Positions 36,125 through 46,214 of a stretch of DNA of 64,000 bases are shown here, one piece after another. A program made the translations under genes and the position numbers. Positions within the stretch are counted from its first letter, which is position 1; every line of letters starts with the position of its first letter. The stretch lies in assembly GCF_026151205.1 (NCBI RefSeq), contig NC_087084.1, forward strand, positions 4,517,538-4,581,537. Reading direction: 5' to 3'. The notes below the pieces were generated by a model. That model worked only from the letters and a program-made list of their open reading frames with translations, searched no databases and was not told the DNA's origin. Source of the DNA: Bolinopsis microptera (taxonomy: Eukaryota; Ctenophora; Tentaculata; Lobata; Bolinopsidae).

Positions 36125-37277
36125 CTGCCGTTTTCTCAGAAAAGGCAGTAAGTCCAATTTTTCGAAATATAACAATATTGGTATCAAAATTTTCAGTACA
36201 AAATTCTCTACAACATGAGCTACATATTAATGTATGGAAACATTGTTGCATGCAATTTCTAAGGAAGTAAGTCCCAGTTGAGAAACATTATGTTCGGTTT
36301 TGGCCAATTATTTTCTGAGAGAAGGACGTAAGTCCGGACTTACTGCCTTTTCTGAGAAAATCTTGAAAATCTTCAGAGATAAGGAAGTAATTCCGTGGAC
36401 TTACTGCCTTTTCTGAGATAAATTATCTGTGATAGGAAGAAGTAGCTGGACTTACTTCCTATAAAAGCATGCTAAAAGCGGAATTTTAGATAGCGATTTC
36501 CCAAAAAGAACATAACTTTACTGCCGATTGATATTTTCGCTTGACATTTTCAGAATCGATGTATAATTACATTTCAACTTTACTTAAGTGATCAAAATTT
36601 TCATTTAGGCCTCAAAAAAAATTTGGTGGCCGATTTTCAAAAACGCCGGATGTATTTTAGTCGCAAAACATAAACATTGGAGCAGTTATTGAGCTGTTAT
36701 AATCGCAGAGAATGTTTAGTTTAGGTATATCTTTTAGATCAAGTTCATTTTCATCAAAATATCGATAAGATATCATTTAATGCACTGAAATCTTTCAAAA
36801 TTGGCGAGTTTGCCTAAATAAGGGCATACTATTATTCAAAAACATTTATTATATGATATGGAGCAATTTAGATTACCTAATTGTTTATATTTTACAATAT
36901 AATCCAAAATACATAGATCCAAACCTCAAAAATTTAGTAAAAAGCTTGGACTTACTTCCTTCTCAGAAAAATATTGAACAGAGATTTTTCTCAGAAAAGG
37001 AAGTAAGTCCAAGTTTTCTCAGAAAAGGCAGTAAGTCCATCCAGTATGAAAAATAAGCTCGATTATTTGGCATAAAAATGGTTATATCTAAGCTTATGGA
37101 CGGCTCAAAGCTTAAATTTTTTGACAAATTAAAATTTGACTAATTATTGAAAACTCAACGTGTTTACTTTCGATCTTACGCAAAAAGTAAGCGGAGAAAA
37201 AACCATAAACACAAAAGTCGCAATATCTCGAAATGGCAAATATGGACTAATTACTGCCTTTTCTGAGAAAACGGCAG
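36125..37277. mobile_element. 1.15-kb foldback/TIR element with 4-bp TACC target duplication
   Basis: Ends ctgccgttttctcagaaaag and its reverse complement; flanks tacc at 36121-36124 and 37278-37281. The motif ggacttactgccttttctga and its complement recur inside in both orientations (36330-36460, 36945-37040). Shares internal phrases (gagaatgtttagtttagg; aaatttggtggc) with the foldback element at 20502-22207. No open frame of note, so non-autonomous. Confidence 0.85.
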
Positions 37278-37790
37278 TACCGCTAGCTGTCGCCGCGATA
37301 TCTAGCGCTAGATAGCGCTATCTAGCGCTATCTAGCGTAAACTGTCACAAACCGACATTCTCCGCTAGATAGCGCCAGATAGCGCTAGATAGCGCTAGAT
37401 AGCGCTGCGTCAGATGTCGTTGCGACATATAGCGTTAGATAGCGCTAGATACCGCTAGATGTCGCAAAAAAAGGGCGGAAATTTTATGAAAATAGCGCTA
37501 TCTGTCGCCTGGCGTCAGTGCTGCGTGCTTAGCGTCATCTAGCGTCATCTAGCGTCATCTAGCGTCATCTAGCGTCATATAGCGTAATATAGCGCTAGAT
37601 AGCGCTAGATAGCGCTAGATAACGCTAGATAGCGACATTCGAAAGGTGCCGTGCACTTAGCGACAATGTCGCTAATTGGCGTCATCTAGCGTCATCTAGC
37701 GTCATCTAGCGTCATCTATCATCATCTGGCGATATTTCACGCTAGATGACGCTAGATGACGCTAGATGACGTCATATGTCGAATTTCAAC
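37278..37790. repeat. Palindromic decamer satellite, right arm
   Basis: Same monomers as 3449-3910. The part 37472-37654 is the reverse complement of 3449-3632, including the stretch gcacggcacctttcgaatgt. Further gcgtcatcta / gctagatgac monomers continue to about 37780. Confidence 0.92.
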
Positions 37791-37968
37791 TATCAGTAAA
37801 GGTCCGGAATGTGGAGTGAACAAGAATCCCTGAATACAAAGGATAATTTTCTGAAAAAGTAATATCATAGTGAAATTTACAAACCATTATAAAATCGATT
37901 TATGTAATATGTAAATAACATTGTGACAACAGTCAATTTGCTTTATCTGGCGATCTAAATGGACTCAC

Positions 37969-40900
37969 GTAAGAAAATTCTCCAGGCAGGCCAGGTTGAC
38001 CATCATATCCGGGAACTCCAGGCTCTCCTCTGCCTCCACGTCGTCCAGGCATTCCAGCGAGTCCATCCAGACCAGGCCTTCCCCCAGATCCCAGCAAACC
38101 ATCGTCACCTGGTCATTGGTCAAGACTCAGTCAGTAAAATTTTACACTCGTAACTTGTTGAAGCTTTGAAGCTTGTATATTACCGCCCATAAGGTTAGCA
38201 AGTGTCAGGTACTAACCATGTATAAATAAATAATTTCAACATCTTGATCTTTTCTCGCTCTGAACGCGTCAATTTGGAGGTGATAAGCGTACTGTCACTC
38301 AGATGACAGATTTAAACGATTTATTACCTATTTTTTATTTATTTTGTTCTTTTTTCAATTACCTGGTGCTCCCCGAGCTCCGTCAGCACCGGGGTCTCCC
38401 CTTTCTCCCTTTTGAGCGTAACGTACTTTACCGTCCCGACCATCTTCTCCTGGACTACCTAAAAGAAGTTAAAAGGTAACATATAATGCCTTCGACTGCA
38501 CAACTATTCAAAAAAAATACATTTCACTCAGTTTAATTGAGTTTATCAATATTTTGAACCTAAAACTCTCTACCTTTTCGTCCATTTAAGCCAGTAGTGC
38601 CATCAAGTCCCCTTTCACCAGGAGTACCATCAGTTCCAGCAGTACCAGGTGCTCCTGGAGGTCCTCTCAAACCAGGGGTTCCTCCCATTCCTCTCAAACC
38701 TGGTCTTCCGGGCATACCGTTCACTCCTACACGGACATTCGATTAGGTCGGTAGTCTAATAATAATCTAATAACATAATGACTCATTGTCTTCATAGTTT
38801 AATGACTCATTGACTCATTGTCTTTATAGTTTCGTGTAGTTTTTACTCATAATTGTCTACAGAGAGTAACCTAACAATTAAAAATATTAATTAACTAATT
38901 AACTAATTAACTAACTAAATAACTAACCTGATGTACCCTTCTGACCGTTCACTCCGTTAAACCCATCTCTACCAGGTGAACCAGGTTCTCCTCCTAACCC
39001 AGGCTCTCCACCCTGGCCTGGGGTACCAGGGACACCAGCTCGTCCCGGGGAACCGGGCAGTCCTCCGTCCCCCATGAGACCGTCAATACCCTGACAAAGG
39101 GAGGGGGTTGTTATTCGTAGTGACAAGATAGGGGTAAACATTGATCAGACTGTTTAAAATGATGAATTGAACCCCAAAACCGAGGCAAAATTGACGAAGT
39201 TTTGCTTTGTTTTAGAAGCTTACGTTAATTCCTGGTGCTCCAGAGGTACCTGCCTCTCCTCGCTCTCCGTTTTCTCCATCAGCACCATCTTCTCCTCTCA
39301 TTCCTGGGAAATTCAATATGGTTAAAACGTATCACTTTTTTAAAAATGTTCCTTTTTTCTGATGTTAGACCGGATTCAGTTTTTATTTACTGATTGACAA
39401 CGTTTTCCTTTATCTTATAGTGCTCGATTTGAAAGTACGGTTCATATGTTCTAAACAGAAAAAATAAAATATTATATAAGTTCAGGACAACATTGACCTG
39501 GTAATCCTCGCATGTCCAGACCGGGTGCACCGTCCAAACCTGGATCTCCCATAGCACCGGGTAAACCGGGGGTTCCTGATAAGAAATATTGTTAGGTTAA
39601 TTTGAAACTTAAATAATTTAATTTTGAACGAATATTTACTGAAATAAACTCTTAAATCAGTAGTAGCGATACTGTAGCAGCACAGTTGTAGTAGTACTGT
39701 AGTAGTACTGTAGCAGTACTGTTATAGTACTGTATTACTGTATTATGTATTAGTAACGAAGTAATATCAGTACTTGACTCTCTTGCCAAAAAAGGCTCTG
39801 ATAACTTGGACTCCACTCAAGTGCTACTACCAATACCAAAAGTATTATGGAAGGGAGCGCTGCGGCAGCGGAGCATAAGTCATCAAAAAATGAGGGAAAG
39901 ATGGAGAACGTTGCCCAACACTCACTTCAAACGAGTATGGAGACACAAGTTCGCCAGATCAATCCCGAAACTTGGCAAAGAGAGCACAAGAAAAGCAACA
40001 CAATTCCTTACTGGACATTGTGAACTAAACTACCATACTAATAAGTTCAAGCCGACAACGGTCCCTAAAATTTGTCCACACTGTCTCATGGAAGAGGAGA
40101 TAATGAACCACTTTATTGGTCAGTGCCCAAAGTGGTCTTACCAACGAGGAGGATACTTTTACTCCTTCTATCTTAGTGTGACAGAAATAGTGGACAAGTT
40201 CTCACTACCAAGGATCATCGGCTTCATACAAGCAACAAAACGATTCACCAAATGCGGAGAAAACAAAGTTTAACTTTTTTCTCCACTTATTAATATTTTA
40301 CCGGGGTAAGCACAGGGCTCCAATGCTCTATTTTACAGTGGTCATGATCTATCTTATAGTGATAATGACCACAGCCCCCTACGAAGAAGAAATAATATCA
40401 GTACTGTATCAGAATACTATATTATAATCACCTCTCATTCCTATTTCAAAATATATATAATATATACATGTATGATGTATAATCTAATTTTAACCGAATA
40501 TTAACTGAAATAAACTCATAAAATGGGGTAAGCAGTACAGTTGTAGGATTGATGTATTAATAAAGTAACAGTAGAATTGTAGAAGAACAACATACAACTA
40601 TATAATCACCTCTCATTCCTAATTCACCAGGGTTACCCCCGGGCACCAGGGAGTCCTGGTTTGTCCGGATAGCCCATCATTTCCAGGTTCTCCTGGTCGA
40701 CCAGGTAAAGCGAATCCCTGCAGGTTCAAAAGTTAAACTTTCATTAAACTAATTTATTTAATCACGGAAGTTAACTGATTAGGTATAAAATCGGATTTAT
40801 ATTATGCACGTTCAGAGACCTGATTCAGTTTGTGTTGCTTTACAGTAAGATGCATGTTTGCATATTAATAAGACTTCTCCATATTGATAAGACTCACAGT

Positions 40901-43005
40901 GGGTCCAGGGCGGCCAGGTTCTCCTGGTGCTCCACCTCTTCCAGGTGAGCCAGGTAGTCCAGCTCCTCCGGGACCTCCCATAATTCCTAGATCTCCGGGA
41001 GCTCCTCTGTTTCCTGTGAGATGTTAGTTTTTTGAAAACCAGAACACCAGTTAAAAAGTATGATAGGGACATGAAAGTTTGTGTTAAATTAAAAATCTAG
41101 TGCGGGTTCATATTTGTTCAGAAACAGAACCTCCTAAAATCCTACGGATACCAAACAAATAGACGTAATTTATTCCCACCTGGTATTCCGAGTCTTCCAT
41201 TGCTTCCTCTCTTCCCGGGTGCTCCTCTTAGTCCTGGGGTACCCTGAAATATATCCGGGATCAGGGACGAGTTAGATACTACCAGCAACTTTACAAAGGG
41301 GTCATGTGTCATCTGTTATAGGTTAGCAAGAGTTGTTTTGTCCAGATGGAAATAGTCAAGGCTAATACATTAGTAGCAAAGAGTTTGGGAAGGACGATAC
41401 TTACAGGGAAGCCAGCATACCATCAATACCAGGGCCTCCTGGCGTTCCTAATCTTCCGGGCTCTCCGTTTAATCCGGGGGTTCCGTCATCTCCCTGTTGG
41501 TGCATTGCATAAGATAACAATTTATTAACAAAGCATTTTGCGTCTTCTTACAAGACTTTTGTTAAATTATTAATAAAATTTTGCTAGCTATCACCGGAAC
41601 ACTTCTTTTCTAGTAGCTCACACACCTTAAAATTGTACCAAACCCCATAGTAACATTACACAGCAACATGTCAAATAACTCACCGGAAGTCCACCTCGTC
41701 CCCTAAGAGGAGGTAGTTTAGGGAGTGGTCCCCGGTTCTCCAGGTGCTCCTCGCAGACTCTTACCAGGTTCACCTGTCTCACCAGGTAACCCTCTTTGTC
41801 CGGTTCCGCCTCTGGATCCTCCTCTACCTGGGGACCCCTGTAATAGTTTTACAGGTTAACATGTTGTATGGTTGTGTATAATATCAAGTGTTTTATCTAT
41901 CAGTGAGAAACATCTTTTTACCACTACTTAGACTTTTGTCGATTGCCTTTAGTAGTCTGTTTCATGACAATGGAATTATGCCAGAACATGAATTCAAATA
42001 ACCAACTCACATTTCTGCCAGGTCTGCCATCTTTACCCCGGTCTCCAGGTTCACCAAGTCCACCAGGTGTGCTTGGAATACCGTCCCTCCCAGGCTCTCC
42101 TCGGTCACCAGGTCTTCCGGGTCTACCCTGAACACGGCAATTTGTTAGTCAGATGAAATACGAGCAGTTTCGTCATATATTTTGGTGCTGTGGTCGTCTA
42201 CGGTATTTTGGTGATGAGAACTAGACTCACCATGTCTCCCATTGAACCAGGTCTGCCCCTGTTTCCGTCCCTTCCTCCTTCACCGCCATCACCCGGGAGA
42301 CCAATTGTACCTGGGCTACCAGGGGTTCCTGACTGTCCGGCTTCTCCTCTACCTCCTAGATGGAAATTTCGTCACAATAATGTTATTTATTCTTTAAAGG
42401 GTCCGATGAGAAAATTTGAATGGAAAGAAAACTACAGAAATGAACAAAGACATCAGAGAAAAATATCCAGGAGACAAACATTATCAGAGAAAATCGTTTT
42501 TAGTGGGTATTGGTTTGTTTTGATAAAAATTATATTACGATAAACTGACCTGGTCGTCCAGCAGTGCCAGGAAATCCTGCTCTGCCAGGAGCTCCATCAG
42601 CACCAGGTTCACAGGTTCTCCTCTTCTGTGTTCTGACCGGGCTCACCAGCTCGTCCCTGGTCTCCGGGCTCTCCTCTCTTTCCGGGGGAGCCTGGTGATC
42701 CACCTCTTCCTAGACGACCTGGGTCTCCCTGTCATAAGAGATTTGTGAGAAAATATAAAGTTGTGTAATTTAGGTTACGGTGAATTATTGTAATCGGCCC
42801 AAAACAAATCAGTTAAGTTTCAAAATATTTGTTTGGGATTTTGAACTTAGGCACCAAAATCCTATCTAGTTCAAACTCACAGTTAGACCCGGTGTTCCCA
42901 TGGATCCGGGAGTACCAGGTTCTCCGAACTCTCCTCTAGTACCGTTACACCCGTCAACACCAGCTTGTCCGGGGTTACCATCAACTCCGTGTCTGCCTGG
43001 TCTTC
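37969..43005 (-). CDS. Type IV-like collagen, 5'-ward exon cluster (15 exons)
   Basis: Minus-strand exons in transcript order: 43005-42881, 42728-42550, 42355-42231, 42127-42011, 41837-41684, 41493-41405, 41243-41180, 41013-40898, 40717-40610, 39575-39498, 39303-39224, 39090-38928, 38726-38574, 38458-38363, 38108-37969. Acceptors and donors are all AG/GT and phases chain (full codon or G|GA/GT). About 595 residues of Gly-X-Y with interruptions (GIPSTPGG, GKVRYAQKG, GLDMRG). The first exon has GVDGCNGTRGEFG, the cysteine motif conserved in collagen IV after the 7S domain. Four exons carry single-base frameshifts (separate entries). The 7S exon(s) and signal peptide are not found to the right; the last exon ends GEFSY before its donor and its continuation is unknown. 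Confidence 0.82.
38363..38458 (-). CDS. Collagen exon with the GKVRYAQKG interruption
   Basis: Phase 1 at both ends; donor GTAATT. The interruption lies mid-exon. Confidence 0.8.
39662..39761. repeat. gtagtactgta-type short repeat
   Basis: Irregular array of agtactgtagtagtactgta directly left of the LINE insertion in the same collagen intron. Confidence 0.75.
39775..40392 (+). mobile_element. 5'-truncated LINE with 13-bp target-site duplication
   Basis: The insert is flanked by taatatcagtact at 39762-39774 and 40393-40405. Its frame opens in the RNase H end (DSLAKKGSDN), so the 5' truncation falls inside the RNase H domain, and its 3' end is gaagaagaaa. It sits antisense in the intron between collagen exons 40717-40610 and 39575-39498. 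Confidence 0.85.
39776..40273 (+). pseudogene. LINE ORF2 C-terminus (RNase H end plus zinc knuckle)
   Basis: Reads without interruption to the stop at 40273. It shows the RNase H tail (DSLAKKG), then ATQFLTGHCELNYH, then C-P-H-C-x4-E...H-F-I-G-Q-C-P, the carboxyl CCHC motif of I/jockey/LOA-type non-LTR elements. No frameshifts over about 165 codons implies a recent insertion, but the reverse transcriptase domain is absent. Confidence 0.8.
40610..40717 (-). pseudogene. Collagen exon with two +1 frameshifts
   Basis: Splice sites are intact, but the length is 2 bp over the phase-predicted value. The triplet frame slips near 40659-40662 (gtttg) and again near 40636-40640 (five c). Both are homopolymer positions, so sequencing error is as likely as gene decay. 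Confidence 0.7.
41405..41493 (-). pseudogene. Collagen exon one base short
   Basis: 89 bp where phases demand a multiple of 3. The frame is good from GDDGTPGLNG to GIDGM, then a base is missing around 41406-41416 before the GTAAGT donor. Confidence 0.65.
41684..41837 (-). pseudogene. Collagen exon with a +1 frameshift
   Basis: 154 bp instead of 153. The uncorrected frame hits TAA after GEPGTTP. The shift maps to the cccc run at about 41730-41733. Downstream sequence is in the right frame for GRGGLP at the donor. Confidence 0.65.
42550..42728 (-). pseudogene. Collagen exon with a +1 frameshift
   Basis: 179 bp where 178 is expected. Frame is good to GEPGQNT and good again from CEPGADGAPG, so the extra base is within about 42611-42634. 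A cysteine precedes EPG here. Confidence 0.65.
42881..43005 (-). CDS. Collagen IV marker exon (GCNGTRG)
   Basis: Opens GRPGRHGVDGNPGQAGVDGC and continues NGTRGEFGEPGTPGSMG. The C-N-G-T-(K/R)-G motif is conserved near the start of the collagen IV helix, the main reason for assigning this class. Phase 1 start means an upstream exon ending in G; none is visible to 46.2 kb. Confidence 0.82.
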
Positions 43006-43099
43006 CTGCAGGGACAGTTACTAGTCAGTACTCTGAGCCAAATACAACAATGTTTAAAATTGCTAAACAAGTTTGAGTAATAAATTATGATCATGAATT

Positions 43100-43290
43100 A
43101 ACCAGTAATCGACCGGAATCGGCAATTTTGAGCTATCCCGGTCCCGGTCCCGGTCAAGTCACATTTTTCATCCCGGTCCCGGTAAATTGATAATCTCTTT
43201 GAATCTCAGTCCCGGTCAAGTCACATTTTGTATCCCGGTCCCGGTCAGGCCTGAAATCATGTCCCGGTCACCTCCTGGTCAGAATCAAGC
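43100..43290. repeat. cccggtcccggt-rich imperfect repeats
   Basis: Repeated blocks of tcccggtcccggtcaagtca with catttt spacers. Origin unclear; no TIR found. Confidence 0.7.
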
Positions 43291-43821
43291 ACCTGTTGAC
43301 ATCCTCTGAAACCGTTGAGGAACTTGGAGAAGGTAGGCATGACTGTTGATAGAATATTTATAATACCTAGAACACTAGATCGGCTCACTCCCCTTGCATG
43401 CCTTTGACACGTACGTCTCACATCCCTTGATACGAGAACCCCCCCTTTAGCAAGAGCTCCCGTCCCTTATGTGATCTACGAGTCGAGCAGTCGATCATGT
43501 TTACTTCTTAATGTACAGCTATGATTTACAGAATTGACATGTGAACTCTACCCCAGATCTAGCACATTTCTATGTCAATTAAATTCAATCCATGGATCAC
43601 ATCACTAATTATACGTCACTAATTGGTGACGTGATCTGACCCCTCTTTGGGGGCCGGATCAGTTTCCGGTCCCAAAGTCTCCCAGTGCCTTTCTCCACTT
43701 GAATATATACACATAGTTTTTATAAATGAGGATCGAACGATATAACATCGTTTGATCTTTATCTTTCGTGGTAAAAGTTTCCGGTGGATTAGAATAATAT
43801 TGACATAATCAGAAAAGGGGT
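43291..43821. other. Unassigned spacer
   Basis: No collagen-like exon, TIR pair or family-like frame seen, although the upstream collagen exon would be expected in this direction. Confidence 0.4.
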
Positions 43822-43829
43822 GAGGGTTC

Positions 43830-44293
43830 CAGAGTTGAAAAATACGTGAGATAATTTTTTAAATACGCCGTATTTAACGTTTTTTTGCTTAGAAATAAAA
43901 TACGTCAAAAATACTTTAAAATACGTTTGCCTATTTTTTTCGTAATTGCATTCAAAAACTTAATAAGTTATGTCTTTCGTTCGCAATTTTTTCAGACACA
44001 TCGTCATTACGGTTCGTAATGATTCGTATTTGCACGCTTTGGTACGCTTTAGCACGTGCACAGTTCCCTTAAATCATACGCGAGGTGATAAACTACAGAG
44101 CTACGCGAGTTTTAATCAAACTTTTATCTTGTATAAATAGAAATAGTACTTATTATTTCATTGGAGCTCTTAATGCTACAAAATCACTTGTAACGTATTT
44201 GAACGAATTTTATTCAGCGAAAATAAAATACGCCGTATTTAACGTTTTTTTGATATTATATAAAATACGTTAAATACGTATTTTTCAACTCTG
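43830..44293. mobile_element. hAT-type MITE, 464 bp
   Basis: TIRs cagagttgaaaaatacgt / acgtatttttcaactctg with the 8-bp duplication gagggttc (43822-43829, 44294-44301). Interior has aaatacgccgtatttaacgt at both ends. No transposase. CAGAG ends plus 8-bp duplication fit hAT. Confidence 0.9.
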
Positions 44294-44301
44294 GAGGGTT
44301 C

Positions 44302-44971
44302 TGTCGACGTTTATTAACTTAGAAAGTTCAAATAATCACAATTATTTGAATTATTTAATTATAATTTTTCGTGATCCAAAGGTAACTGGTAAAGTAATAA
44401 TTGGTAGTGGTATAAAACCTGATACACGAGCCGTTGACGGACAACTAAGAACCTTTCAATTTTACCTAGTTAACTAATTAACATGCAAGCTTGGGAAATC
44501 CAATCAGCTCCGTCAACTAAGAACCAATCAATACATATCCCCGACAACTAAGAACCTCTGGAGATACTTAAAGCATTCAGATTTCCACTGATTTCACAGC
44601 TGTGCTATATATATTTCTGCATTATTTAAGATTAGGAGAAGCTTTTTTTAAGATTATGATAGTTCAAACTCACTATAATAATTGCATACAAAATAAATTA
44701 CTCAATCTCATGGCCACTGCAGTATTTGAGTATTTGGCAATCTCAATCGCCCAGCAGAGTAGATGGCTGTATCTTTAGGATTCTAGAGGGAGTAGATATT
44801 AACATGTACCCGTCCGTGTCCAAACACTTCTTCATATACTTCATAATACACAGCTACTTACTAAACTGTCATTTGAACCTTACCCAGGTTCTTGCTTGTC
44901 CGGCTGGTAGGATGGTTATAATATGGATCACATCAAAATTGATACGTCACTGATTGGGCCATGTGATGGAT
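44302..44971. other. Spacer with dispersed acaactaagaacct motifs
   Basis: acaactaagaacct occurs near 44440 and 44555, and its complement aggttcctagttgtcggg near 45690, so an older element may span 44.4-45.7 kb. No gene seen. Confidence 0.35.
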
Positions 44972-45555
44972 TACCTTACAAGACATATTTATAACGTACG
45001 AAATGTGGCGGTTTTCCCGAAATTTCGCCATATTTCCGGACCGCCAAAATTTCGGTCGTCGTAATAGAATCCGTCGCATTATTTTTAGCTTATTCCAATA
45101 ATTGTGGCTTCATCGATTCATTTTGTTCTTGAAAAGTTAGTGATATGATGGTGGGACAAATAAACACAATATTCCATGATGAATTTAATGTCAAGTAATA
45201 CGTTTTAAATTTACAATAAATTACATTTATGTGCTAACATAAACGTCTTATAAGAGACTAAGTCAAGATAAACAATTTAATACCAAACTCAATAAGTAAA
45301 AACTGAAAGAGTCGAGCCGGACCCCTTAGAGGAAGATGAAGAAATCGATTTATAAGTTTCATTTTGTTTCAACATGATTTTACCGATTTTAAAAAATTTT
45401 TGAATTTCCTTTGTGTCAGAAAACAAAATGAAAAATACCCTTATTTTCTGTGACGTCCGAAATGTGACGGTTTTTGTTCAATTTCGCCATATTTTCGGAC
45501 CGCCAAAATTTCGGCCGTCGCAAATTGGTCCGCCACAAAAATGTCTTGTAAGGTA
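44972..45555. mobile_element. TIR element, 584 bp
   Basis: Perfect 15-bp ends taccttacaagacat / atgtcttgtaaggta. Subterminal block atttcgccatatttccggac (45022) recurs near 45480 in direct orientation. No target duplication is evident and no frame is coding-like. Confidence 0.75.
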
Positions 45556-46214
45556 CACAGGATTTACACAGGATTTTACACAGGATTAATTAAATTATAG
45601 ATTCATTATCATGGACCGTCATAATTGTTTACAGAAATTAATGAAACAATCATCTTTCATGTGATACCTGTGGGAGCCCGGAATGAGAGGTTCCTAGTTG
45701 TCGGGTCACCAGCGTGTACTTTACTAAAACGTTTTTACACGTGATTTTATTTGAGATGTATCTATAGTTCAATTTATAATTTGTCTTTTCAAAACAATTA
45801 GTGCGTTTTTTGTTAATAATTAGCGCGTTCTTCTAGTCCACAGTTTTCCAAAACAATAGCGTGTTCTAAAGTTCTAATACTCTAATAGTCTACCTCAGTT
45901 TTCCATGCAAAAATACTTCATGTGCTTCGTGTTATTCATGTACTGCATGGTACTTCATTACCTTCACTGTAATCTACTTTTCTTGTTGCCACAATCTGTA
46001 TTTACTATTTACTTTACCTAGTCGTTTCTCGCTTGAAATACCACCCTCAAGTCGTGTCTTCAACGTTTGTATGAGTTGATCTCCGACAAGGACAACTCTT
46101 TGCTATAATACCATCTTATAACCATCCTATAAAAAATATGTGATCAGATAATACAGTATCCATAATACATGCACTTATCTCCCCCCACCCGTAAAAACAA
46201 AGAAAAAGTTGAAT
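45556..46214. other. Unassigned spacer
   Basis: AT-rich sequence with small repeats (cacaggatttacacaggatt; cttcatgt...cttcgtg). No gene seen. Confidence 0.4.
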
